Source: Corynebacterium glyciniphilum AJ 3170 | GTDB lineage: Bacteria; Actinomycetota; Actinomycetes; Mycobacteriales; Mycobacteriaceae | Reading direction: 5' to 3' | Length of the DNA stretch: 64,000 nt | Assembly (NCBI RefSeq): GCF_000626675.1 | Contig: NZ_CP006842.1 | Span: 1,178,001 to 1,242,000 of the forward strand | In this document: piece by piece, positions 8,238-15,980 of the stretch | Layout of the letters: every line of letters begins with the position of its first letter | Numbering within the stretch: position 1 is the first letter of the stretch | Translations under genes and position numbers: made by a program | The notes under the pieces: generated by a model | The model's database searches: none | Told to the model about the DNA's origin: nothing | The model's input: the letters and a program-made list of their open reading frames with translations, nothing else

Positions 8238-9454
8238 TGCCACTGGCAATCTGGGGTATCGGTTTCGGCATCTTCGCCCAAGGCACCAGTGAGCTCATGC
8301 TTGCCGGTCTGCTGCCCGACATGGCCGATGACCTGCAGGTGACCATCCCACAGGCGGGAATGCTCATCAGTGCTTTCGCGCTCGGCATGCTCGTCGGGGC
8401 GCCGGTGCTGGCGGCGCTGACCCTGCGCTGGCCCCGACGCTTCGCCCTCCTGCTGTTCCTCGCGGTGTTTGTTCTCAGTCATGTAGTCAGCGCGCTCACC
8501 GGTAGCTATGAACTGTTGCTCGCCATGAGATTCATCGGAGCATTCGCCTATGCCGGGTTCTGGGCCGTCGGCGGGAGTACCGCGATGGCGTTGGCGGGAC
8601 CTGAGCGACGTGGGCAGGCGATGGGCATCGTCGCCGGCGGGCTGACCGTCGCCACCGTGCTCGGTCTACCGGCAGGAACGTGGATCGGGCAGCACCTCGG
8701 CTGGCGGGGTGCGTTCTGGACGGTCGCGGTGCTCTCGATTATTGCGGCTGTCGTCATTGTGTTCTGCGTGCCTGCCCTGCGCCCGGAGAATCCGCCGAAC
8801 CTCCGTGCCGAGCTCAGGGGCCTGCGTCCTCCACGGTTGTGGTTGTCCTATGCCATGACGGCGACGGCGACCACCGCACTGCTCGGGACGTTCTCCTACC
8901 TCTCGGCGATGCTGGTCGAGACCACCGGTCTTGGATCATCCTGGGTGCCCGCGGTGTTGTTCGGCTACGGGTTCGGAGCGCTCGTGGGTATTGCACTCGG
9001 AGGAAAGGCCGCTGACCGCTATCCGAGTTCTGTCCTCGGTATCGGTTTTAGCGGACTGCTGGTGACCTCGGTGCTGTTGGCGGTGTTCGCGCAGTATCCG
9101 GGCGCGGTCATCGCCTTGGTCGTGGCGCTGGGCTTCCTCGGTTTCAGCACCAACCCTGCGTTGAACTCGCGCTTCATCCCTCTTGCGCCGGACGCTCCCA
9201 CGTTGTCGGTGTCCGGGAATGTCTCCGCGTTCAACGTTGGCATCACCCTCGGACCGTGGCTCGGCGGGTTGGCACTGTCGGCGGGGCACGATTATCCGGT
9301 CATTCCCGCTATCGGTGCCGCGGTCGCGGTCCTCGCGCTGGTGCTGTGGGCATGGGACCTGGTCCTGGACAGCAGGACGAGACGAGCACCGTCGAATCAA
9401 CGGCGGGAGCCGTGCGGCACGGAGGCGGTGAGAGTCGAGACTCCTTGTGGATAG
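8237..9454 (+). CDS. Cmx/CmlR-like MFS exporter (probable chloramphenicol efflux family)
   Basis: A 405-residue 12-helix DHA1 exporter. Its N-terminus (IFAQGTSELMLAGLLPDMA, then DDLQVTIPQAGMLISAF) closely resembles the corynebacterial chloramphenicol exporter Cmx as I remember it, including the AQGTSE motif and the motif-A loop LTLRWPRR. Helices then follow at regular spacing. The ATG overlaps the stop of the leader ORF. It is divergent from a TetR gene. Chloramphenicol or another phenicol is the natural guess for the substrate, but only the family relationship is visible. The phenotype would depend on expression through the leader and operator. Confidence 0.8.
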   Translation: MPLAIWGIGFGIFAQGTSELMLAGLLPDMADDLQVTIPQAGMLISAFALGMLVGAPVLAALTLRWPRRFALLLFLAVFVLSHVVSALTGSYELLLAMRFIGAFAYAGFWAVGGSTAMALAGPERRGQAMGIVAGGLTVATVLGLPAGTWIGQHLGWRGAFWTVAVLSIIAAVVIVFCVPALRPENPPNLRAELRGLRPPRLWLSYAMTATATTALLGTFSYLSAMLVETTGLGSSWVPAVLFGYGFGALVGIALGGKAADRYPSSVLGIGFSGLLVTSVLLAVFAQYPGAVIALVVALGFLGFSTNPALNSRFIPLAPDAPTLSVSGNVSAFNVGITLGPWLGGLALSAGHDYPVIPAIGAAVAVLALVLWAWDLVLDSRTRRAPSNQRREPCGTEAVRVETPCG

Positions 9455-9589
9455 GCGTGACAGGCGCGAGGCTTCCTGGGACGTGCACCGTCGGTTGGTT
9501 TTGAGAGGCGCGGCCACCCCTGAGTGTCCGTCCCGGAGGCACGTCAGTCCACTAACTTAACGGTATTGACTCTAGGGCGTGTATCCAGG

Positions 9590-9899
9590 CTATGGTGTCC
9601 GGCCGTCTCTGATTGAAGCCGACCGAGACATCGCCGAGTTCTCCAGCCTGACCGCCCCACTGAAGTCATCTGGAGTCTCCAGGTCCAGCTCTTTGGCCCG
9701 GCTCGGACTGTCGATCAGACCGAACTCTCTGAGAAAGGCGACACGCGGATCTCCGGGAACGTAGAGTCCGGCCTCGTGGCCGTTGCCCTCGAAAATCGGG
9801 GCCGTACCGGAAGGACGCCCCCTTCAGGCTCGAGTACTTCGCCGCCTCGGGTACCATGGCGTCCTCCGACTCCGCGATGAGACCAGCCGCCTTGTTTAT
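9590..9899 (-). pseudogene. Decayed small gene of unknown function
   Basis: Two consecutive minus-strand frames read like one protein broken by a frameshift. The first runs through NKAAGLIAESEDAM and KYSSLKGASFRYGP; about one base later the second continues IFEGNGHEAGLYVPGDP, then FLREFGLIDSPSRAKELDL, and ends at TAG. The composition is protein-like across both halves, while other frames are not. An AGAGGAAA ribosome binding site sits just ahead of an ATA codon where a start would be expected, so the start may also have been lost. I do not recognise the family. It lies just downstream of the siderophore-binding lipoprotein gene. The 135 bases between the Cmx-like gene and this remnant hold nothing I can name. 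Confidence 0.35.
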
Positions 9900-9913
9900 T
9901 GCGTTTCCTCTCG

Positions 9914-10906
9914 TCAGTCCGTCAGGTCTTGCGAGACACGGTCAGCGAAGGCGAGCGCGGCGGAGGGAGACCCGTACTGCATCTCCATGTCATAGGTGAA
10001 GACCCGGTTGTTCTTCACGAACGGCAGAGACCGCCACTGCGGATTGTCTTTGAGTTGATCCATCATGTTCTCGAAGTCGGCATCGTCTGTTTTCCCCTGT
10101 ACGGTCCCGATCCACACCGCGTCGAGATCGGCGAGCCTGTGGATCTGCTCCATGCTCAACTCAAGATCCCGGTCGCCCTCCTCAACCATGAGGTCCAGGC
10201 CCAGGTCGGAGAACACACCACACTCCAGTCCGGCGTAACAGCCCACGTTGAACTTATTGTCGTAGAACCCTAGTGTTCCCACGGTGAGCTCACCGTGGCC
10301 GGAAGATTCTATCTTCGCCCGGAAGTCCTCAGTCGCAGCAGTGTATCTGTCTTTCCACTGCGTCAGATGCTCTTCCCTGCCCAAATCGGCGGCGGTGCGT
10401 TCGAAGTGCCTGAGCCACGGTTCGCCGTCGAAGGAGTTGTTCGAGTAGGTCGAAGCCACGGCGGACAACTTGTCGTGCGCTTCCTCCAAGCCGCCGATCC
10501 CGTTGAGGATGAAGTCCGGGGCAGCATCCGCCACCGCCTCATAATTAACCTCGGGATAGTTGACGAAGGTATCCGTCACATTCTTCAGCGCATCCTGCGG
10601 AAAATAGGACGGGAACGAGTCGTAGCCGTCACGCACCGGCTGAGTGGAGGCGAGTGGGATCCCCAGGGTCGCGAGGATGTCCACGTCAGTGGTATAAAAA
10701 CCCATTGCGGCGGTCGGTTCGTGTTCTAGGTCCACTGCATGACCGAGCGGATCAGTCGTGTGAATTCCACCCTGGGTGCTTGTCGCGGTGTCCTCCTCGT
10801 CATCGGTCGAGCAGCTCACCGTCGCACTCAGGGTCAGGGCGGCGAGCACCGTCGCCGCCGTCCGACGCAGCAGGGACGCCTTCTGCGTCAGGGCCGTTGC
10901 AGTCAT
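9914..10906 (-). CDS. ABC transporter substrate-binding lipoprotein, Fe-siderophore/cobalamin type
   Basis: A 330-residue class III periplasmic-binding-type lipoprotein. The N-terminus has a signal peptide with lipobox LSATVSC, so it is anchored to the outer face of the membrane. The body has the two-lobe pattern of FecB/FhuD/BtuF proteins, opening with DPLGHAVDLEHEPTAAMG and continuing DVDILATLGIP. The gene stands alone: no permease or ATPase lies nearby, and the neighbour downstream is a decayed gene. An imperfect dyad CAAAGGGTTACCTTGG (10941-10956) upstream weakly recalls a DtxR iron box. The 300 bases up to the next gene otherwise hold only that dyad and the MerR promoter. Iron-siderophore uptake is likely but the ligand is unknown. 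Confidence 0.8.
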   Translation of the reverse strand: MTATALTQKASLLRRTAATVLAALTLSATVSCSTDDEEDTATSTQGGIHTTDPLGHAVDLEHEPTAAMGFYTTDVDILATLGIPLASTQPVRDGYDSFPSYFPQDALKNVTDTFVNYPEVNYEAVADAAPDFILNGIGGLEEAHDKLSAVASTYSNNSFDGEPWLRHFERTAADLGREEHLTQWKDRYTAATEDFRAKIESSGHGELTVGTLGFYDNKFNVGCYAGLECGVFSDLGLDLMVEEGDRDLELSMEQIHRLADLDAVWIGTVQGKTDDADFENMMDQLKDNPQWRSLPFVKNNRVFTYDMEMQYGSPSAALAFADRVSQDLTD

Positions 10907-11160
10907 TTTCGCTCCTCATTGTCGTGAATCGCCCCCTCAGCAAAGGGTTACCTTGGTAGAGGCTACAGAGCGGACCAGTATGCCAAGCGACAGAAATCGT
11001 CGCTCACCGGACATCCGTCAGGAACCCCGTCACCGCGTCCGGAGCTCCTGCGGTCCACGGCCGGCGGCACGCTATGACAAGCTGACGATTGTGTACCGGG
11101 CGGTGGCGGTGCTGTCAGTGGTCGTCGCCTGGCTCGCACCTTTAGGAGTCACGCCCTAGA

Positions 11161-11180
11161 CTCTGACACCTATGTGAGAG
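11161..11180. promoter_or_regulatory. MerR autoregulatory operator (degenerate copy)
   Basis: CTCTGACACCTATGTGAGAG upstream of the merR-type gene is an imperfect dyad. It shares its bases with the operator at 11575-11590 downstream of the same gene (ACTCT, ACAC, TGTGAG and CC in the same order). This suggests that the regulator binds both its own promoter and the next gene's promoter. Confidence 0.45.
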
Positions 11181-11203
11181 CCAACCCCGGGAAGGAGTCC
11201 TCG

Positions 11204-11572
11204 ATGCGGATCGGTGAACTGTCGCGGCAGACCGGTGTGAGTATCCGTTCCCTGCGCTACTACGAGGAGCAGAACCTGCTGCACCCGGCTCGGCTGTCCA
11301 GCGGGTACCGGGTCTATGACGACGCTGATGTTGACCGTGTGCATCGTATCCAGGCTCTGCTGTCTGCGGGGCTGAGCACCCACAAGATCGAACACATCCT
11401 GCCGTGTCTCCAGGGCCACGAGGGTGATCCTGTGGCGCTGGCCTGTTCGGACCTCTACGACGAACTCGTCGCTGAGCGTGATGAGCTCCTCGACCGTATT
11501 GACGCACTACGCGCCTCAGTGACGGCACTGGATGCTGTGATCACTGCCAGCCCACAGCCCACGACGACTTGA
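11204..11572 (+). CDS. MerR-family transcriptional regulator
   Basis: A 122-residue MerR activator. The N-terminal winged helix reads MRIGELSRQTGVSIRSLRYY with the wing EEQNLLHPARLSSGYRVYD, followed by a dimerisation coiled coil from about residue 85 (ERDELLDRIDALRASV). No cysteine pair typical of metal sensors is seen, so it more likely senses organic compounds. AAGGAG lies ahead of the ATG. The stop codon overlaps the -35 element of the promoter for the quinone-reductase-like gene, which has the long 19-bp spacer typical of MerR targets. It resembles the other MerR protein in the window (14997-15356). Confidence 0.85.
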   Translation: MRIGELSRQTGVSIRSLRYYEEQNLLHPARLSSGYRVYDDADVDRVHRIQALLSAGLSTHKIEHILPCLQGHEGDPVALACSDLYDELVAERDELLDRIDALRASVTALDAVITASPQPTTT

Positions 11573-11600
11573 CTCTCACACTGGTGTGAGCCTTTAGCGT
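11569..11600 (+). promoter_or_regulatory. MerR-type promoter with 19-bp spacer
   Basis: TTGACT (11569-11574) and TTAGCG (11594-11599) are separated by 19 bp, filled by the dyad CTCACAC-TG-GTGTGAG. MerR activators work on such over-long spacers by untwisting DNA. The start codon of the next gene lies 8 bases after the -10, so the transcript is probably leaderless. Confidence 0.7.
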
Positions 11601-11607
11601 CGACACC

Positions 11608-12522
11608 ATGAGCAACGTCACGAGTAATCGAATCGCCTACTACCGCTACGGTGGCCCGGACGTCCTTTGCTGGGAGCCTGAGGAACTCTCCGCTCCTGGA
11701 GTCGGGGAGGTGCGGATCCGGCAGGAGATGATCGGGGTCAATCCGGTGGATTGGAAGATGGTCGCCGGATACTTCCGGCACACTGACCGTGTGCCGTTTC
11801 CACACGTCCCGGGGTGGGCCGGCACAGGGGTGGTCGAGGCTGTCGGAACTGGAGTGGCTCATCTGCACATCGGTGATCCGGTGATAGCCGGTGCCCGTGG
11901 AGGGGCTTTCCGGGAGCATCTGGTGGTGGATGCCAGCCTCGTCGTGTCCCGTCCGGACTCGCTGAGTATCGAGCAGGCGGCAGGGCTGCCGTCCTCTGCT
12001 GTGGCCGGATACTCATTGGTCGAAAACCTTGATGTGGCGGCGGGGGATACACTGCTGGTGCACGGAGCCGCCGGCAGCGTCGGTTCGGCGGCAGTGCAGG
12101 TCGCCGTCAGTCGGGGAGCCGAGGTCATCGGGACGGCGTCGGCAGGCAACCACGACTACCTGCGCTCGCTCGGCGCGGTAGCCGTGGAGTACGGCCCCGG
12201 GCTTCTCGACTCACTGAGACGCCACCGTCCCATCGATGCCGTCGCTGACGCCGTCGGCGGGCGGGAAACGGTGGCCGTGACTCGCGAGGTCCTGGGCACG
12301 CGTGGTCGTGCCGTTACGGCGTGGGGAGACCCCCACTCGGACGCCGCCGGAATTCCGTGGGTGCGACACCCGGCGGACGAGTTGGAACAGACCGTGGCAC
12401 TGGCTGCGCGGGGCGTGGTCAACGTGAGGATCGGTGCGACCTTTCCACTGGCGCGGGCCGTAGACGCGCTGACGTTCAGTCAGACGGGCCACCCGGCCGG
12501 AAAGATTCTGCTGGTTCCCTGA
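11608..12522 (+). CDS. Zinc-less MDR family NADPH:quinone reductase-like enzyme
   Basis: A 304-residue medium-chain dehydrogenase/reductase. The N-terminal GroES-like catalytic domain includes GVNPVDWKMVAGYF and VPGWAGTGVVEAVG. The Rossmann domain has the nucleotide-binding LLVHGAAGSVGSAAVQVA near residue 150. No structural or catalytic zinc cysteines are visible, which places it with quinone reductases. It probably reduces quinones or reactive enones with NADPH. The ATG sits at the predicted transcription start of the MerR-type promoter, implying leaderless translation and induction by the adjacent regulator. Confidence 0.85.
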   Translation: MSNVTSNRIAYYRYGGPDVLCWEPEELSAPGVGEVRIRQEMIGVNPVDWKMVAGYFRHTDRVPFPHVPGWAGTGVVEAVGTGVAHLHIGDPVIAGARGGAFREHLVVDASLVVSRPDSLSIEQAAGLPSSAVAGYSLVENLDVAAGDTLLVHGAAGSVGSAAVQVAVSRGAEVIGTASAGNHDYLRSLGAVAVEYGPGLLDSLRRHRPIDAVADAVGGRETVAVTREVLGTRGRAVTAWGDPHSDAAGIPWVRHPADELEQTVALAARGVVNVRIGATFPLARAVDALTFSQTGHPAGKILLVP

Positions 12523-12659
12523 TGATGGCGATCACTGCCATCACCTAGAAACCAGGTAGATTTCCAGGCTGAAGCACGTCGGCGCATGATTGCGCGCCGG
12601 TCATGCCCCCTACGCAGCTGGAGCATTCTCCCGGCGCACATGGCGGCGTGTAACGAGGG

Positions 12660-12932
12660 TTATGCGCTGGCGCCGTAGCGCTGGCGGGCAGCTTCACCGC
12701 TGGTGCCGATAGCATCGCCAACTTCACGCCACGACAACTGCTGCTTACGCGCGGCCTGTACCGCGTCGGCTAACTCTCGTTCAGCGACGTCACGTCGCCA
12801 GGCTGCGAGTTTGACGGCCATCACCGGAGGCAGTGGTGCGTTCTGGTCTGTGGTCTTGGGGTCGTAGTCTTCGAAGGCGTCGGCGAACTTGTCCGCACGC
12901 GCCTTGATCTCGGCAATGGTTCGTCGAGTCAT
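12660..12932 (-). CDS. Antitoxin-like helix-turn-helix protein
   Basis: A 90-residue protein. The N-terminal half is charged (MTRRTIAEIKARADKFADAF) and the C-terminus is a helix-turn-helix, QQLSWREVGDAIGTSGEAA followed by RQRYG. That C-terminal pattern is common in small actinobacterial regulators encoded just after a BrnT-like or DUF4258-like toxin. The upstream gene fits such a toxin and ends 6 bases ahead, so the two form an operon. Antitoxin function is inferred from size, order and motif. The 137 bases beyond its stop hold nothing recognisable. Confidence 0.6.
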   Translation of the reverse strand: MTRRTIAEIKARADKFADAFEDYDPKTTDQNAPLPPVMAVKLAAWRRDVAERELADAVQAARKQQLSWREVGDAIGTSGEAARQRYGASA

Positions 12933-12938
12933 TGTTGT

Positions 12939-13172
12939 TCACCTCAGGTACTTGGATCGGGCCGGACGCATGGCGTGGGCGACGGCGATGACCTCGTGCC
13001 ATTCGATGACCCCGACTTCGATGAGCGTGCCGGAAATATCCGGACCTATAAACATCGTCATTGAGTCGTCTTGCACGAAGTGGCGGACAGGGAAGCGGAG
13101 CGCATGGAGTATTGCCGCCTCTGTGACACCGTGTCGGTAGGCGCTGTCAAGGATGAGCGGTTCGGGCTCCAT
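12939..13172 (-). CDS. Toxin-like small protein (BrnT/DUF4258-like)
   Basis: A 77-residue protein with the layout HGVTEAAILHAL, FVQDDSMTMFIGPD, and TLIEVGVIEWHEVIAVAHAM. The histidine-containing first helix and the IGPDxxGxLIEVxV strand resemble small actinobacterial toxins related to BrnT and RelE folds, which are usually RNases. It is the first gene of a two-gene unit with a helix-turn-helix partner. Catalytic residues cannot be assigned with confidence. It could also be a non-toxic regulator partner. Confidence 0.55.
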   Translation of the reverse strand: MEPEPLILDSAYRHGVTEAAILHALRFPVRHFVQDDSMTMFIGPDISGTLIEVGVIEWHEVIAVAHAMRPARSKYLR

Positions 13173-13225
13173 GGCACAAGGTTACTTGTTGTGTGGTTGC
13201 TTGCCAACCTTACAAACCACCGCAA

Positions 13226-15010
13226 CTAAGCATCTGAATCAGGCGCTCCCGTATGGATGCGCAGGGCTTCAATGAACTCCCGGTACAACTCATCGCGACC
13301 AACGAGCTCCCGGTGGGTACCGGAGTCACGGACCTTTCCTCCGTCCAGCACCACGATCTGATCAGCATCGAGAATGGTGGACAGCCGGTGGGCTATGGTC
13401 ACCACGGCCCCAGTTCGGGCAGCTGTACTGATGACCTTCTGGATCGCGGCTTCGGTCGTGCCGTCCAATTGCGCGGTGGCCTCGTCCAGCAACAGAACAT
13501 CCGGTCTGTGCACCAGGGCCCGTGCCACGGCCAGGCGCTGGCGTTCGCCTCCGGAGAGGTTGGTGTCGGCCACAGCACTGTCGAGTCCGTCCGGGAGCGT
13601 CTGGATCTTCGCGTCCAACTGCACGGCGGCAAGGGCATCCCACGCGTCCCGGTCGGACGCGCCGGGGGAGCGGAACAGGACGTTGTCCCGGACCGTACCG
13701 GGGATGACCGGGGTCTCCTGCTCGACATAGGCGATGCGTGAGCGCACATCGTTGATGCTCAACCGCTCGTAGGGAACGCCGTCGAGTTCGAGTCGTCCTG
13801 AGCGAGGGTCGATGAAACGCAGCAGCAGCGAGAACACGGTCGTCTTCCCGGCACCGGACGGCCCGACGACGGCAAGATGCCCGGTCCGCGGGACCTCGAG
13901 TGTCACATCATGCAGTACCGGTTCATCGGCATCCTGGTAACCGGCCGTCACCTGTCTCAGCGCCAGCGCCGGCCCGCCGTCCGAGGACGCATTCTGGGGG
14001 CCGTCGGCCGGCCGTGCGTCGGTGTCTTCGAGCGCCAGATGCTCCGTCTCCTGGATCCGCGCCGCAGCGGCCAGACCCGACTGCACCGACGAGAAAGCCC
14101 CGGCCAGTGAGGTGATCGGATCAACAATGTTGAAGGCGTACATCAGGAATGCCACCAGGGTCGATACAGCCAGCTCACCGGAACTCACCCGCCAGGCACC
14201 CAACCCCAGAATCACGATAATCGCCAGCTGCATGCCGCCGCCGGCCACCGTCCAGATCAGTGACGAGTACCAGACGGACCGGATGGAGTAGCGTGCGGAC
14301 TCTTCAGCCTTGCCGGTGACCCGGTCGATCTCGCGGTCCTCGGCACGACTCGACTTCACCGTACGCAGTGCCCGCATCCCGCCTTCCAGCGTTGACCCGA
14401 GCCCTCCGATCGCGTCCTGCGCCTGTTTGTCGGCCTTACCGATCTGGGGCACGAGAACGCCGAACATCACGCCGATGATGAGCAGTGCCAGCAACGTGGT
14501 TGCCAGCAGAGGCAGGTCGAGAAGTGCCATCAGAACGATGGTGCCGACCAAGGAGACCGCTCCGTTGATCAGTTGGACAACGCTGGACGTTGCGGCCTCG
14601 CGGAGCAGTACGGTGTCGCTGGTGACCCTGGTGACCAACTCGCCGGTCTTGAAACGCTGGATCTGCTCCAACCGTGCACGGAAGAACCGGTGGATCAGCG
14701 ACCGGCGGGCATCCAACACGATATGTTCCGCCAGTCGGCCGAGCAGCACGCTCTGCACGAAGCCGGCGAGGGTGCCGACGAGCAGGAGCGCCACCAGGAT
14801 TGTCACCGGGCCGGCGAGACTACGGTCGGTCCCCAGCCCGTCCAGAACCCATTTCGCTGCCATCGGGGTCGCCAGTGTGACCGCGGTCGCGAACAGTCCG
14901 AGAAGAACGCCGACGAGGAGAATGCGCAGGTGTGGTCGCGCGTAGGAGACCAGCAGAGACAGTCCCGCGCGGAGGGGGACTGCGGGCGTGGGGGAGTCAG
15001 GAGTCGTCAT
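13226..15010 (-). CDS. ABC exporter, fused permease-ATPase
   Basis: A 594-residue half-transporter that should work as a homodimer in the membrane. Six transmembrane helices occupy about residues 20-300. The ATPase domain has Walker A GPSGAGKTT near residue 385, the signature LSGGERQRLAVARAL, Walker B VLLLDEATAQLD, and a final IAHRLSTILDAD switch histidine. The stretch from 320 to 350 is a flexible linker. The start overlaps the end of the MerR gene by 14 bases in another frame, so the two are co-transcribed and translationally coupled. The substrate is unknown; drug or peptide export is typical of the type. Confidence 0.9.
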   Translation of the reverse strand: MTTPDSPTPAVPLRAGLSLLVSYARPHLRILLVGVLLGLFATAVTLATPMAAKWVLDGLGTDRSLAGPVTILVALLLVGTLAGFVQSVLLGRLAEHIVLDARRSLIHRFFRARLEQIQRFKTGELVTRVTSDTVLLREAATSSVVQLINGAVSLVGTIVLMALLDLPLLATTLLALLIIGVMFGVLVPQIGKADKQAQDAIGGLGSTLEGGMRALRTVKSSRAEDREIDRVTGKAEESARYSIRSVWYSSLIWTVAGGGMQLAIIVILGLGAWRVSSGELAVSTLVAFLMYAFNIVDPITSLAGAFSSVQSGLAAAARIQETEHLALEDTDARPADGPQNASSDGGPALALRQVTAGYQDADEPVLHDVTLEVPRTGHLAVVGPSGAGKTTVFSLLLRFIDPRSGRLELDGVPYERLSINDVRSRIAYVEQETPVIPGTVRDNVLFRSPGASDRDAWDALAAVQLDAKIQTLPDGLDSAVADTNLSGGERQRLAVARALVHRPDVLLLDEATAQLDGTTEAAIQKVISTAARTGAVVTIAHRLSTILDADQIVVLDGGKVRDSGTHRELVGRDELYREFIEALRIHTGAPDSDA

Positions 15011-15356
15011 GGTCGGCGGAGAGAGCGCACAGGCGCTCGCGTTTCTGCTCGAGTGTGTTCTGCTGCATCGTCAGATGTGCGGCCAGGGCATCGAGTTCGG
15101 CCCGGAGATCCGGGCACATCTCCAGCGACAGGCCGTGGTTACCGGTGCGGGCGCAGTCGATGTAGCGGCGGATCGGATCAGTTCCCAGGCCGGCAGCGAT
15201 CATGGTCTGGATCTGCGCCACCCGGACAACATCCTGCTCTGCGTAGATCCGGTAGTCGTTGGTGTCGCGGTGCGGGACCAGCAGGCCGCGTTCCTCGTAG
15301 TGTCGCAGCGCGCGGGTGGATACCCCGGTCCGGTCCGCCAGTTCACCGATGAGCAC
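14997..15356 (-). CDS. MerR-family transcriptional regulator
   Basis: A 119-residue MerR protein: MLIGELADRTGVSTRALRHY, then the wing EERGLLVPHRDTNDYRIYAE and a C-terminal coiled coil. The GTG start is supported by GAGGAGG six bases upstream. It is related to the MerR protein at 11204 and faces the hydrolase-MFS-MFS operon across a promoter with a 19-bp spacer. It also leads the ABC exporter gene by overlap. One regulator could therefore switch on both an ABC and two MFS exporters. Confidence 0.85.
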   Translation of the reverse strand: MLIGELADRTGVSTRALRHYEERGLLVPHRDTNDYRIYAEQDVVRVAQIQTMIAAGLGTDPIRRYIDCARTGNHGLSLEMCPDLRAELDALAAHLTMQQNTLEQKRERLCALSADHDDS

Positions 15357-15373
15357 ATGTCCTCCTCGTGGAT

Positions 15374-15405
15374 TTGACCTTCACACTAACGTGAAGCCCT
15401 ATCGT
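15374..15405 (+). promoter_or_regulatory. MerR-type promoter with 19-20 bp spacer
   Basis: TTGACC (15374-15379) and CTATCG/TATCGT (15399-15405) enclose the dyad CTTCAC-actaac-GTGAAG. The hydrolase ATG lies about 9 bases beyond the -10, again suggesting a leaderless message. The architecture matches the 11569-11600 promoter. Confidence 0.7.
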
Positions 15406-15413
15406 TCCGTCGC

Positions 15414-15980
15414 ATGGTAACTGGAACAACCCCACGACATGCATCGATCATCCATGGCTACGCAGCGACACCACAGGACCACTGGTTCGGCTGGTTGGCT
15501 GAACGCCTTCGCTCCGACGGCATCCCGACGGCCGTCCCCGCGCTCCCGAACTCGCTCAACCCGGATCCCGTGGACTGGACCGACGCCGTCCATGCGGCAG
15601 TAGGGAAAGTGGACGAAAACTCCGTCATCGTCGCGCACAGTCTCGGCTGCCTCACCGTGCTCCGGTACCTGCGAGCGCTGAGTGGAGCATGGCGGGTGGG
15701 GACCCTTGTACTGGTCTCCGGGTTCGTCGACACGCTCCCCGCGCTGCCGGACCTCGATGACTACATTGCGGACGGGTGCGATGTGACGGGACTGGATAGT
15801 CACGTTGACCAGATAGTCCTCCTCCGCTCCGACAACGATCCCCTCGTGCCCGCGGCACACACAGACCGGCTTGCCGAGCTTCTGGGAACACCGGCACGGA
15901 TTGTCCCCGGTGCGGGCCATTTCCTGGCCTCTGACGGTGTTACCTCACTGCCTGAGGTCCTGGAGGTCATCGGACAGTGA
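15414..15980 (+). CDS. RBBP9/YdeN-type alpha/beta hydrolase
   Basis: A 188-residue serine hydrolase of the RBBP9/YdeN group. The nucleophile serine is in VIVAHSLGC, the acid in LLRSDNDPLVP and the catalytic histidine in VPGAGHFLASDG. An early HGYAATPQDHWFGWL is the family's usual N-terminal block. No signal peptide is present, so it is cytoplasmic. The substrate is unknown. It is the first gene of an operon with two MFS exporters, the next start overlapping its stop (GTGA). Esterase detoxification of the exported compound is one possible logic. Confidence 0.85.
   Translation: MVTGTTPRHASIIHGYAATPQDHWFGWLAERLRSDGIPTAVPALPNSLNPDPVDWTDAVHAAVGKVDENSVIVAHSLGCLTVLRYLRALSGAWRVGTLVLVSGFVDTLPALPDLDDYIADGCDVTGLDSHVDQIVLLRSDNDPLVPAAHTDRLAELLGTPARIVPGAGHFLASDGVTSLPEVLEVIGQ

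Noticed and set aside
10941..10956. Possible DtxR iron box ahead of the siderophore-binding lipoprotein
   Set aside because: CAAAGGGTTACCTTGG matches only part of the DtxR consensus; mentioned under the gene but not called.
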